Positions 29,279 to 38,748 of a DNA stretch of 64,000 bases are shown here, piece after piece (positions within the stretch are counted from its first letter, which is position 1; every line of letters starts with the position of its first letter). This stretch comes from Chrysophaeum taylorii. Its lineage: Eukaryota; Sar; Pelagophyceae; Pelagomonadales; Pelagomonadaceae. Below the pieces are notes generated by a model. The model ran no database searches, was not told where the DNA came from, and saw nothing but the letters and a program-made list of their open reading frames with translations. Location: NCBI GenBank assembly GCA_029834535.1, contig JAQMWT010000339.1, positions 1 through 64,000 of the forward strand. Direction: 5' to 3'. The position numbers were made by a program, and so were the translations under genes.

Positions 29279-29340
29279 CTGGTTTTCGCACTATGTACAA
29301 TCCAGGGAGGTGCTTATTCTTCATTTTGTTGGGAACCTCC

Positions 29341-29931
29341 TCACGCGGCGCGCGACACGGTGGAGTTGTGGTCGCCCTCGCGGGCGGGCATGTCGACAGA
29401 GGCGCGGCGTGGGGTTCCTCCTCCTCCTCCTCCTCCTCCAGGCATGCTGGTCTCCGGCTTGTCGCGGCCGGAAAAGACGAGGTGCTGGTCGGTGGGGCTC
29501 GTCGGCTTCCCAAAGGACAAGGACCAGCGGCGGCTCCCGTCGCGCGGCACGACTTGGCGGAGGGGCTGGAGCTGGTGGCTCTCCTTGCGGAAGGAGAAGG
29601 CCCCGAGCGCGACCTCCTCGCGCAGCGCGTCCCGAAGAATTTCGTCGCGGCGTACGGCCAAAACCCGAAGCATCGCTTTGCGCCACCCGAGCGGCTGGAT
29701 ACCCACCACGTCGCGTAGCTCGCGGCTCGTCATGCCCAGCAAGGTCTCGCCCCCGACCTTGTTGCGAACCACCAACGCGCCAACGGTTTCGTGGTCGAAC
29801 GACGCTGGGAGCCGTTGCCGCCGCAACCACGCGGCGACCTCGTGGGGTGTCTGCTCCTCCAACGGCGGCAGCCTCGTCCAGGGATACACCGCCTTGGGAG
29901 GGGCGTCCTCAGCACTCACTGCGCTTCCCAT
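29341..29931 (-). CDS. SAM-domain protein
   Basis: The first ATG in frame is at 29,931 and gives 196 residues beginning MGSAVSAED; glycine 2 with small residues after it fits an N-myristoylation signal. A SAM (sterile alpha motif) domain spans about 27-93: TPHEVAAWLRRQRLPASF, then VGGETLLGMTSRELRDVVG and LGWRKAMLRVLAV, with the usual L-L-x-L/M-T-x-x-E-L turn. The rest is polar, with a glycine run and R-R-x-S-like sites (PRRAS, SRRWS). SAM domains self-associate or bind partner SAM domains, so a membrane-associated scaffold is plausible. It ends tail-to-tail with the FAM161-like gene, with 62 bp between stops. Confidence 0.75.
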   Translation of the reverse strand: MGSAVSAEDAPPKAVYPWTRLPPLEEQTPHEVAAWLRRQRLPASFDHETVGALVVRNKVGGETLLGMTSRELRDVVGIQPLGWRKAMLRVLAVRRDEILRDALREEVALGAFSFRKESHQLQPLRQVVPRDGSRRWSLSFGKPTSPTDQHLVFSGRDKPETSMPGGGGGGGGTPRRASVDMPAREGDHNSTVSRAA

Positions 29932-30097
29932 CACGATCCGCGATTGTTTGTTGGCATCGAACACCAATCCTTCCTCAATGCGACGGCAACTGCCGAGTCG
30001 TTGCAAGTTTTCTTCCTGGGAAGCCGTCGCTTAACGGACGGCATCTTCGCGACGAACTTCCGGAGGGAGAGGAAAAAGGGCAGCTACTCAAAACTTT

Positions 30098-31260
30098 AAG
30101 TTAAGTAACATTACGCACTTTTTAAATAATGCAATACGTAAAGTAAAGAAAATTATTTATGTGTAAAAGGCTGCTCTCCTCGGGCGAAAAATTTAGTTTG
30201 CCGCATCCTACCAACCTCCTGCCTGACACAACTATGTCAAGCGCAACTCGGATAATAAGTTTTGATGGGTATTTTGTGGTTTAATCGTCGTCGTCGTGGT
30301 TTAATCGTCGTCGTCTTTTTCTTCGAAGTTTGTTCATCGAGGGGAATGATCTCAGACTTGAACTTCTCGAGGATGTGGCAGTACTTTTTTGGTATAATAA
30401 ATACCCTGTTCATTCATGCGCAGGGTCACAAGCATGTCCAGCTCCTCGTCGCTCAGGAGGGAGCTGCCCTCGGTCATAACGATGTTGGCAGCTGAGATGA
30501 TGCGCTCGCAGAAGCTCTCAGCAGCAATATTGCCCTTCGAACCTCGTGCCACGTCCGGAAGGTAGTCGTACTCCCGGATGCCTTCGATTCGCGCGTAGAG
30601 CTCGCCGACGTTGAGCATCATCAGGTCCAAGAGCTTGGGGATCCAGGAGGTTTCGGAGAAATCCGAGAGGTCGTCAGGAAACTAAACATCCGAGAGGTCG
30701 TCAGGAAACTAAACATCCTCGGGCCAATCGATGCTGCGAGCGTACTGGACCCAGTTCGCGTTCGAACTCCACATTGAAGTCCGGCATCGCCCCCTCCGAA
30801 TCACCAGTTTGCTGCTGCTGCTGCTGCTCCTCGGGTTGAGGAATTGACGTTGCCCTCCTTTCTTGGTGTGTTGTCGCCGTACTGGTCCCTGGGCACGAAG
30901 ACGTTGCCGTCCTCCTCCTCACCGTCGTCATCAGCATCACCCTCGCTCTCATCCTCCACGTTGTGACACGCCACCGGAGGCGACTGCTCCGCGTCGGCCG
31001 GCCTGGCCGTCGCATGCGGGGTCCTTAACGTAGACATCGTCTACAGGCTTGGCCCAGCCATCGATTGGTCGACTTTTGTGACGTACCGTTCAACTCGATT
31101 GGTGGGTGGCGTATGCCTTGCAGACACTTGGTAATGTAAAAGTTATAGGTTCTACTTTACCTCCATCGCTTCGGCACTATAGTAAAGTAATGGTAAAGAA
31201 ATGTAAAACAGGTAAAGTAAAGTAATCAGGTATTTTTTTTTTTACTACAACTTGTAACGC
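30098..31260 (-). mobile_element. hAT DNA transposon remnant
   Basis: On the minus strand a frame at 30,352-30,630 reads YDYLPDVARGSKGNIAAESF, then CERIISAANIVMTEGSSLLS and DEELDMLVTLRMN. This is the C-terminal dimerisation segment of hAT transposases (A-S-x-x-x-E-R-x-F-S, then L-S-x-E-x-x-x-x-L-V-x-L-R-x-N). Further upstream on that strand are acidic polar frames, but no catalytic core, so the element is internally deleted. Both outer zones (about 30,100-30,170 and 31,130-31,230) are AT-rich and carry repeated TAAAGTAAAG-type subterminal motifs, usual for hAT. I could not define exact terminal inverted repeats or an 8-bp target duplication. Confidence 0.65.
30661..30714 (+). repeat. 27-bp exact tandem duplication in the hAT remnant
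   Basis: Two exact copies of a 27-bp unit beginning ATCCGAGAGGTCGTC are joined head to tail. Confidence 0.9.
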
Positions 31261-31304
31261 CTGAGTACACTCTGAAAAAGGAAGTTCATTTCGTTTATTT
31301 CACT

Positions 31305-33320
31305 TCAACAACCCCTCGGCGTTCGCACGAGCGAGTCAATACCGAGGTCCCGGGCGGGCGAGTCTGCCGAGAGGCGAAAGTCGCAGTTGCCCGGGTCGAC
31401 GAAGCGAGGATCCGCAACGATGGAATGGAGGTCGTGCGAGAAGTTGGCTTGCCATACGTCATACGGCTCGTTCGCCGGCGCAAAGAGCAACGAGAGGTTG
31501 GCAATGTTGTAGTAGACGTTGTTGTCGAAGGTAGACCCATTGTACGAGGTCTCACCGTACACGATGGGCTCGTCGTAGTTGGTGAAGTTAACGTAGATTA
31601 TATTGCGCGTAAATCTGAACTCGACGCACTCCAGCGTGTCGTTCGCGGAAACATTGCAGGGCTCGGGGCGCATTCCGGATCGAAACGCACCGTACGTGGT
31701 GCAGTCTGACTCGCGGCGAGCATTGAGATCCGCGAACACGTTGTTGTCAAAGGTGTTGTTGAGACCCCAATGCACGAAAACGCCGTCGCACTGGACGCGC
31801 CGCACCAGGTTGTATTCAAATCGAGCGTGGCTCGTCGCTTGATCGAGGTAGATGCCGTGGTTGTCGGAATACTCGAAGCTGCTGACCCGCGCGACCGTGT
31901 TGTTGGCGACGACCGTCCCGGTCAGATCGCCGAGCGTGTAGATGCCCCCCAGGTCAGAGAGCGTGTTCATGCCGACGTCGGAAACGGCGTTGTTGGCGAC
32001 GAGGTGATGAGACGGCGGCGTCGGTTCCCAGTTCCACGTCCAGCCGATCGAGATTCCCGAGTACCGGAAGCGCTCGATGTCGTTGTCGACGGCGACGACG
32101 CGCGACGCTTGTTGGATCAACAGTCCGACACCCTCGGGATACCACGCGCCGCCGTCGGCGAGCGCGCACCCGACAATGCGAACGTCAGACGACGCCTCCC
32201 ACATGTTGTGCGTGCCGTGATTTGACACGCCGACGCGCACCCCACCTGCGCCGAGGTCGGTCGCGTGGAGCCTCGTCACTTCGACGTCGCTCGTATTCGA
32301 TCCGATCCATAACGCGTACCCGCCGACGTGGCGAACCTCGACGTCGACGAACGAAACGCCGGAAGCGTTCTCCAACCGAATCGCTGCTGTCTTCAGGAAA
32401 CTCGCGGCCTGATTGTTGCAATATAACGGTGGTGTGTCGAGACATTCGGTTTCGACGTCGGCGTGCTCAAACCTGACGCCTCGGACCGCGACGTCGTCTT
32501 CGTCGACGACGAGCAATTCCCGCAGTTGGTGCGCGACGACGGTCTCGAGTGGGTCATTGGAAACGACGACGAGAACACCCGAAGCATCCACCGACCACGT
32601 CGGCGTCTCGTCCTGGAGTGTCGACGGGCTTTCGGCGTCGATTCCGTCGAAGAAGAAGCGCCCCCGGGGCTTGCTCGGGTTGTTGGCGATCCTCGGGTCG
32701 ACATACGCTCTCCGTCCTTCGAGCTTGGTGATGCGGTACCTCGGGGCCGTCCAGTGCTCGAACACACACGCTTGCATGCCAGGTCGGAGCTCGAGCGTTT
32801 CAAAAATTGCGTCGTCCGTCTCGTTCCATTCTATCCACGTGCCATTCTCGCGATCGTAGTCAGCGAGCATGCGCGTGGGTGTTCGCGCGCGACGCGTCTG
32901 AGAGTCGTCAGCGGTGACCATCAGGAAGTCGGTTCGCGCGACCTGCGGGTGAAGTGTCCCACGCCACGTGCCATCAGCCCATTCCCCCGCGACGAGCGCG
33001 CCACCCGAGACAATCGTCTCGCACACGGCGTCGCCCACCAACCGCTGCCCCCTCGTTAATCGCAGCGGCTTCTTGAGCTCATGTCGACCGCACGCCACTG
33101 ACACCACTCTGCCCCTAGCCGCTGCCCATTCCAAGCTCCGGCACGGTGACGTCCACCCGCCGCACCATTCCGTGTCCAAACCCACCTGCGCGTCCACCCT
33201 GATAGAATCCGTCATCACGGGCCTATCCAAACCGACGGGAAGGTCTGCGGGTTGCCGGCCCCGCACGATGGCGATGCGACGGAGGAACCAAAAACTGGCA
33301 AGGCGCGCGATGATGGCCAT
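31305..33320 (-). CDS. GH141-like right-handed beta-helix protein
   Basis: The 671-residue, intronless protein starts with a hydrophobic, arginine-interrupted N terminus (MAIIARLASFWFLRRIAIVRG) that may act as signal or anchor. The first ~250 residues hold a D-x-x-x-G-T-x-x-x-P-C-x-S-L type opening and a beta-sandwich-like insertion (YDRENGTWIEW, YVDPRIANNPSKPRGRFFFDG). The remainder is a parallel beta-helix with N-x-V and N-N ladders. Near residue 430 are SGISIGWTWNWEP and then NTLSDLGGIYTLGDLTGTVV, the stretch characteristic of GH141-type fucosidase/xylanase relatives. Many N-glycosylation sequons suggest secretion. It probably cleaves a complex, perhaps fucosylated or sulfated, polysaccharide. 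Confidence 0.8.
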   Translation of the reverse strand: MAIIARLASFWFLRRIAIVRGRQPADLPVGLDRPVMTDSIRVDAQVGLDTEWCGGWTSPCRSLEWAAARGRVVSVACGRHELKKPLRLTRGQRLVGDAVCETIVSGGALVAGEWADGTWRGTLHPQVARTDFLMVTADDSQTRRARTPTRMLADYDRENGTWIEWNETDDAIFETLELRPGMQACVFEHWTAPRYRITKLEGRRAYVDPRIANNPSKPRGRFFFDGIDAESPSTLQDETPTWSVDASGVLVVVSNDPLETVVAHQLRELLVVDEDDVAVRGVRFEHADVETECLDTPPLYCNNQAASFLKTAAIRLENASGVSFVDVEVRHVGGYALWIGSNTSDVEVTRLHATDLGAGGVRVGVSNHGTHNMWEASSDVRIVGCALADGGAWYPEGVGLLIQQASRVVAVDNDIERFRYSGISIGWTWNWEPTPPSHHLVANNAVSDVGMNTLSDLGGIYTLGDLTGTVVANNTVARVSSFEYSDNHGIYLDQATSHARFEYNLVRRVQCDGVFVHWGLNNTFDNNVFADLNARRESDCTTYGAFRSGMRPEPCNVSANDTLECVEFRFTRNIIYVNFTNYDEPIVYGETSYNGSTFDNNVYYNIANLSLLFAPANEPYDVWQANFSHDLHSIVADPRFVDPGNCDFRLSADSPARDLGIDSLVRTPRGC

Positions 33321-33647
33321 TGGAACGCGAACACGCGGTTATTATTATTAAGTAGTACCTAGCTTTTTGAACAATTAGGGAGTGTTATTATAACATGCTT
33401 GTGTAAAGATAAAAGTATTATTTCAATTTTTCACCCTTCCGCGTCCGAATTGTAGATTAATTGATAATCTCGCTCCCTTGCGTCCACGTCGTCGTCGTCG
33501 TCGTCGTCGAAGACTTCTCTCTGTTCGGCCGCGTACCTGTCACCAGCGTCGGTCCTTTTCCAGCTCATTGGTCACATTTCTCCGAGTCTTGGAACGCCGA
33601 TCGACACAAGGGTTTAGGGAGTAAGAGACCAAGGGGTAAGGGTAGTG

Positions 33648-34655
33648 ATGATCTTCGACGAGACGAGTCTCGTTGGGTGCGGGAGCGATGGCGTGGTGCG
33701 GATTTGGGAGATAGACGGCGAAAGGAACGTGCCGCGGGGCCAGTTCGGGCCGCCGCTCAAGGCGCTCAAGGCCGTGTGGACGCCGGTGGAGTTTGGGGAA
33801 GGAGTGGCGACAATGGATGAGGACGGGGGCGTTCGGGTTTGGCGTCGCGATGGCGACAGCTGGAACGTCGCGGCATCGCTGGGCGGGTCACGCGCGACGG
33901 ACCTCGAGTTCGCGCCCGGACGGCTCGGCGCGCTTCTCGCCGTGTCCTGCGCCGACGGCGTGGCGAGGATTTACGTTTTTTTCGACGGATGGCGGCAAGC
34001 CGCGTCGCTCGCGTGCGACGAAGATAAGGGCACAAGCTGCGTGTCGTGGCACCCCTCGGCGGACGTGCCTGCGGTGTGCGTCGGCACGACCGACGCGGTG
34101 ATGCTGTGGTGGCGACGCTCGGACGAGTGGCACCTCGAGCATACGATAGTCGCGTGCGAGGACGACGAGCTCGTTAGGGACGTCGCCTGGTCGCCGCGGT
34201 CTCCTTCGGATGCCTACCTCGTGGCCGTCGCAACATCGAAGCGCATCGTGCTGTGCGCCCCTGGGAAATCGGCGCTCCTCTCGGACGATCTGGGTGGGGG
34301 CGCGCGCACGATTGGTTGGAACGCGACCGGACGACTTCTCGCCGTCTCGGGCGACGACGACGTCTGTCGCGTCTTCAAGCAAGACTTCCACGGCACCTGG
34401 GTCAAGGTCGACGAGTGCGTCGTGCCCTCCGAGTCTCCGGCGCCCCCTCTCCCTACGCCGGGGAAACCGGTTGATTCCGCGACAAACCTCCCCCGAGAAG
34501 AAGCCCCCCCCTCCTTTTCGTTTTCTTTCGGGGGGGGGGAGACACAGACGCCCTCAGCGACACCCTTCTCGTTCGCTTCCTCGCGCCACGACCCCCCCCC
34601 TTCCGACCCCCCCCCTTCCTTCACATTCGCTGGGAGCTTTCCCTTGGAAACCTGA
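33648..34655 (+). CDS. SEH1: SEH1-type WD40 nucleoporin
   Basis: I use the ATG at 33,648; an in-frame stop lies 30 bp upstream, so only about a dozen residues of the usual N terminus can be missing. The 335-residue protein follows SEH1, a beta-propeller shared by the nuclear-pore Y complex and the SEA/GATOR2 complex: MIFDETSLVGCGSDGVVRIW (blade 1), WTPVEFGEGVATMDEDGGVR, ATDLEFAPGRLGALLAVSCA then DGVARIYVFFDGW, SCVSWHPSADVP, and IGWNATGRLLAVSGDDDVCR near 220-240. The C-terminal ~75 residues are low-complexity with FSFSFGGG, FSFASS and FTFAGSF repeats resembling FG-nucleoporin sequence, which ordinary SEH1 lacks. Confidence 0.88.
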   Translation: MIFDETSLVGCGSDGVVRIWEIDGERNVPRGQFGPPLKALKAVWTPVEFGEGVATMDEDGGVRVWRRDGDSWNVAASLGGSRATDLEFAPGRLGALLAVSCADGVARIYVFFDGWRQAASLACDEDKGTSCVSWHPSADVPAVCVGTTDAVMLWWRRSDEWHLEHTIVACEDDELVRDVAWSPRSPSDAYLVAVATSKRIVLCAPGKSALLSDDLGGGARTIGWNATGRLLAVSGDDDVCRVFKQDFHGTWVKVDECVVPSESPAPPLPTPGKPVDSATNLPREEAPPSFSFSFGGGETQTPSATPFSFASSRHDPPPSDPPPSFTFAGSFPLET

Positions 34656-36018
34656 GATGTGTGAACTGTCGATGCAAGAGGAGGCCGGAATCTCGGAGCC
34701 TTCAAGGGGGCGTGCCCCGCATCTTGAGGTCGCGTAGTGCGCCGCAACCACGAAACTCGCGGCGCATTTTTTGCGATGTGTGCCTCGCGTGGTTTGCGTT
34801 GCGAGACCGACCCCCAGGGCTACCACTGTGCGATATATGAAGGACGACGACGTCCGATACAACACGGTGTGTGTGTGTGCGCCAGGAGAAAGTAGTGCTT
34901 GCATGATTCATTCCCGCCATTACTAGAAAGAAAATGGCTGGATCGCCGCGGGAGCGCGATTACGCAGGCGATCAAAGAACACAGCGGTGACGACATCCGG
35001 AAATGCCCAGCGATGCGCGCGTATTTTGATGGGATGTCCCGTTTATCGCGCTGTGCACGAGGCGCGGTCGAACCCAGAGGATTTTTAAGGATACAACAAA
35101 ACCACCCGACACAATCTTCTGTAGACGCGTTTTCATTCAAGCAGCAGCACCTGATCTTCCCGCACTTTGTTGTTGTTGTTGTTGTTGTAGTTGTTGTCAA
35201 ACCACGATCATCTCGCTCGGACTCCAAACTCATCAGTTGGCCGTCCTCGGCGGCGGAGAATTATTACGAGCACGGTATGTAAATTCTTGCATCAAGTGCA
35301 CTTCTTCCCTTCCTCGAGCATGCTCTGCGTGTGTTATCAGCACCGGCTGTGCCGAGAGATACCATTTTCAAGTCTTGACCGGTGACTACGACGCCACTAC
35401 CATCAAGCAGCAACGTGGTGGTGCAGAGTTTATCATCCAGCATGTGACGAGTCACTGGCACCACGAACGACATGTATGCGATATAATAACCTGCGGCAAC
35501 GAGCGGCTGCCATGATAATGAGTTGCGTGGTGATACACCACTTGTCGTCCCAGGCGCGCACCCAAGGCACAAAGTCCAGGTTAAAAAAAAATCGGGGCAG
35601 TTGTTTACGGCTCCTATTGTATCGAAAACTCATGTTGTTTTGCGCAAACCAAGCGCTCGTTCTATGGGCGTCCGATGCTCGTGATCATCATTTCGTTGAT
35701 AATCAAGATGTCAGCAGCACTAATAATTAAAGTGGCCGTCTGTGTTGCGCACCTAACTTATCACAAGGATCCGACACCAGGTGACAGACTAGAAGTCGTT
35801 GTATCTCTTCTTGGGCGGGACGTTCATTTGGGCCGAAAGTGCTTTTTTTGTTTTTTTTTTTCGCGAAAGTGTGGGAATTGGGACCCCATCGTACGGAATT
35901 GTAATATAGTTCTTGTGGGTCAAAAAATTTGCGTTATTACGTCATTTACGCGGCATCTTCGATCGTTTGTCGATCGAGGTTCGCGTGACTGGCCCCAGGG
36001 CGCTGGGCGGCGTTTTCC
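34656..36018. other. intergenic region, no gene seen
   Basis: Only short unsupported frames occur. A (TTG)n run lies at about 35,168-35,195, and there are T-rich runs near 35,580 and 35,850-35,870. I see no transposon or RNA gene here. Confidence 0.5.
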
Positions 36019-37317
36019 ATGGGCGGTGACGAGGTAACCCGCGCTCCGTCGCGGTCGCTGTCCCTCGACGACGAGGGGTGGTGGTGGTTCTTTTTTCCTG
36101 CCCCTGGGGTCGCGTGGTGGAGCTTCTCCCACGTGCTGTGCGTCGCAACTCGGATTGAGCAGGTTCTGACCACGACGGTTCTCGGGAAAATATTTTTGTT
36201 GTGCTGCGCGTTCTCGTCGCCCGTCGACACCGCCCTCGACGCCCGCATGGCGTACGCGTTGATGAACCGGTACGTGTCGATCCCGATCGCGGTGTTCCTG
36301 TACCTCGGGTTCCGGCTCCAGTTGATTCTTTTTCTCGCGACGACCGCGCGGCCGATGGTCGAGGCCGCCAAGCAAAAGCGGTGGCATTGCCACGGGTTGA
36401 TCGTCGGGTTGATCGAGTGCTGCTTGCAGTGGCCAATTATTCCTCGGTTTACGTTTGGCGGCGTCGCCGTCGCGTGGTTCCCGCTCGGTTTGCAACTGCT
36501 TCACCACCGCCGTTGTCTGACGTCCTTCGTGCTCGAAATTCTGTACGCCCCCGCCGTCATCGTGGTGGGGCCCTTGATCATTCTGTACGGCGCGATAGCG
36601 TCGGCCAACGCCGTCTTCTCGGACGAACAATTCTACTTGGCAGACGGGAGCGGCCAGGTCCGCAAAGTGCGCGCCATCGTTATTTCGGCGATATCTACGT
36701 CGTTCATGGCTGTACCGCAGCTCGTCATCCAGACCACGGTCTACGTTCTCGGGACGATTCCGTTGAGCAGCCACCAGACGGACATCGTCGTGTGTTCCAT
36801 GTCGTTCTCGATTCTGAGTCTCCTGAGGTCGGCGGCGATGATCCTCGCGGGCTGGCACAAGATCGTCTTCACCTTCAAACGCGTCAACCGCACCCTCGAC
36901 GAGACAACTTTTAACATCATCCTGCACGACGTAAGCGAGCTCGCCAAGAGCGGCGACTCCATTCGAATGCGCTTCGATCAGTCCGCCCCCCACAGCCTCA
37001 AAAACCTCCGCGAGCTCTCCTTGGAGCTTGCGGAACCTTCTCACCCCCACAATATTTGCTTCAAGCACGACGACCTAGAAGACCCCAAGAATAACAACAA
37101 CTTTCTTGTCAGAACCGACGCGGACAATCCGAGCCGAGAGCCGCTCCCCTCTAAAGAAGACCCGCACCAAGACACTATCGAGTTGGGGGAACGCGCCGCC
37201 TCCGAAGACGCATCTCCGCGCGACGATCAGGAGGACGCAGCCCTTCAACTTTTCTCCGATTCCCGAAGCCACCCCGAAGATGCCGGCGATAACGACGACC
37301 CGCCGCCGCCCGGGTGA
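36019..37317 (+). CDS. multipass membrane protein of unknown function
   Basis: The 432-residue protein has about eight hydrophobic segments: WWWFFFPAPGVAWWSFSHVL (about 21-40), VLGKIFLLCCAF, VSIPIAVFLYLGFRLQLILF, HGLIVGLIECCLQWPII, VAVAWFPLGLQLL, LEILYAPAVIVVGPLIILYG, ISTSFMAVPQLVIQTTVYVL and DIVVCSMSFSILSLLRSAAM. The last two recall the E-x-x-P-Q-L-x-L-Q segment of XK-related scramblases, but the match is short. The C-terminal ~130 residues are hydrophilic and acidic, and end in a DDPPPPG tail. It has no CXXC, EF-hand or P-loop that I can see. Family assignment is open; XK-like is only a suggestion. Confidence 0.6.
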   Translation: MGGDEVTRAPSRSLSLDDEGWWWFFFPAPGVAWWSFSHVLCVATRIEQVLTTTVLGKIFLLCCAFSSPVDTALDARMAYALMNRYVSIPIAVFLYLGFRLQLILFLATTARPMVEAAKQKRWHCHGLIVGLIECCLQWPIIPRFTFGGVAVAWFPLGLQLLHHRRCLTSFVLEILYAPAVIVVGPLIILYGAIASANAVFSDEQFYLADGSGQVRKVRAIVISAISTSFMAVPQLVIQTTVYVLGTIPLSSHQTDIVVCSMSFSILSLLRSAAMILAGWHKIVFTFKRVNRTLDETTFNIILHDVSELAKSGDSIRMRFDQSAPHSLKNLRELSLELAEPSHPHNICFKHDDLEDPKNNNNFLVRTDADNPSREPLPSKEDPHQDTIELGERAASEDASPRDDQEDAALQLFSDSRSHPEDAGDNDDPPPPG

Positions 37318-37524
37318 GCGGCGTCGCCGCCTACGATGAGTACGTCGCCGGGCCCTTTCCTCGCCGAAGTGCCGGGCGACGCCGCGGACGACGATGATAT
37401 TTTGGCGCTGTGATCGACCAACCTCGCGGGCAATTTTGACGTGCATATCGCCCCCTACCTCACAATCAAGCGCCTGGGCATTAATACCCCTAAAATATAG
37501 TAGTAGAATCCCTTATCCACATGG

Positions 37525-37830
37525 ACGCAACGGGGGGCGGTTGGATTCTGCGCCTCGCGAGGGTGGGTGTCAGCCCTCTCGACGGCGTCGGTTGGCACCT
37601 GTTCGCCTGCAGTATGTAGGATTTTTTCCGGCGCGTGTTTTGCAGTGGGACGGCCGGGTGGCGCGGAAGAGCGTTGACGACGACAGTCGTCAACTCGCGG
37701 ACTCTACGCGTCGCACGGCGACAAGCCTCTGATGACAACCTTCCGCCGACTCAACTTTCGGCGCACATCGTCCGAACACCCTGTGGTTATGCTCCCGCGC
37801 GCTTCTACGTTGGGATTATCCTGCGCGCCC
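37525..37830 (+). mobile_element. old SINE-like copy D
   Basis: This diverged relative of copies A-C is in sense on the plus strand. Shared landmarks in order are CGTCGGTTGGCACCTGTTCG, GCAGTGGGACGG, GGCGACAAGC, CCGCCGACTCAACTTTCGGC and a segment matching the CTACAGGCCCGTG region. It has many substitutions and small indels and no preserved tail, so this family was active long before the near-identical copies were made. Confidence 0.65.
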
Positions 37831-37932
37831 CATTAAAGCGCATGGCGCAAGAATGGAGGCCTAGGAGGAGGACGGGCTAGCCGCGGGGGTGCATGCCATG
37901 TCATACGCACAAGCTCAACGGTCACTTCACTC

Positions 37933-38748
37933 ATGCGCCGATTTAGACCATCGTGTTATTCGGTCGGTGGGACGACGCTGGACGCCTACAACGCGAACCG
38001 GTGCGACGCGCGTACTGGTGAATGGGTACGGTACCGCGTGCAATCGTCGCGACGGACGGGAGACTCAAGAGTGATCACGTGCGAGATCCCCGACGGTCGG
38101 AGCCTTGGAGCTTGTGTAATCGCTGGACTCAAGATCCGCGCCCTCGGCATGGACAAGTCCTACTCTCCCATCTCGCACCCCGAGCTGCGAGGTCGCTTCG
38201 ACTTGCTCGTCAAACCGTACTCGCGGGGTCTAGGCGCGCACCTGTGCTCGCTCGACGTTGGGGACTGCGTCGAATGCAAACTCAAGCCCGCGAGAGATCC
38301 GCTCATCGCGCGCAACCGCTTCAGCCACGTCGGTATGGTCGCCAACGGCACGGGCGTCGCGCCATTCGTGAATGTGCTCGCCGCGCTCCTCGATGACTCG
38401 TTCGACCACACGCGCCTTTCGCTAGTCGTCACCCACTCGTCCGAGGACCGGGGGCTGCTCGTCGACGACCTCGAGGAACTCGCCGCGAGGCACGAAAGAT
38501 TCAACCTGACCACTATCTACACCGAGTCGATGCCCAGGATCGATGCGGCCTTGCTACGCTCTACCATGCCACCCCCCGTCGATCATAACCTCGTCCTCGT
38601 GTGTGGCACCGACGCCTTCGTTGCCGCTGTCGCTGGCCCCATCACGCGGGTCCGAGATGATGATGGTCGCAAGCGCAAGCTGCAGGGACCCACCCTCGGC
38701 TTTCTAGGTTCCCTCGGATACGAGCCCCGCCACGTCTTCAAACTCTAA
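37933..38748 (+). CDS. cytochrome-b5-reductase-like FAD/NAD(P)H flavoprotein
   Basis: The 271-residue protein fits the ferredoxin-reductase superfamily, closest to cytochrome b5 reductase. MDKSYSPISHPELRGRFDLL (about 74-93) is the R/K-x-Y-S/T-P FAD site; LLVKPYSRGLGAHLCSLDVG is the equivalent of the G-x-x-S phosphate-binding loop and the G-D strand; HVGMVANGTGVAPFVNVLAA (about 133-152) is the G-T-G-x-x-P nicotinamide site; LVLVCGTDAFVAAVAG is the C-G-x-x-x-F/M end motif. The first ~50 residues are short compared with family members, so the true N terminus may include an unrecognised exon. It would pass electrons from NADH to cytochrome b5 or a similar acceptor. It starts about 100 bp after the old SINE-like copy. 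Confidence 0.8.
   Translation: MRRFRPSCYSVGGTTLDAYNANRCDARTGEWVRYRVQSSRRTGDSRVITCEIPDGRSLGACVIAGLKIRALGMDKSYSPISHPELRGRFDLLVKPYSRGLGAHLCSLDVGDCVECKLKPARDPLIARNRFSHVGMVANGTGVAPFVNVLAALLDDSFDHTRLSLVVTHSSEDRGLLVDDLEELAARHERFNLTTIYTESMPRIDAALLRSTMPPPVDHNLVLVCGTDAFVAAVAGPITRVRDDDGRKRKLQGPTLGFLGSLGYEPRHVFKL

Noticed and set aside
33461-33820. 119-codon frame upstream of and overlapping SEH1
   Set aside because: It is out of frame with SEH1, starts in a (GTC)n repeat and shows no domain.
35920-37068. 382-codon minus-strand frame opposite the multipass membrane protein
   Set aside because: The plus strand has a coherent membrane protein with a good ATG; the minus frame is polar low-complexity shadow sequence.
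37338-37412. Small frame starting MSTSPGPFLAEVPGD after the membrane-protein gene
   Set aside because: It is short, has no homology that I recognise, and may be an artefact of GC-rich sequence; a missed terminal exon cannot be shown.
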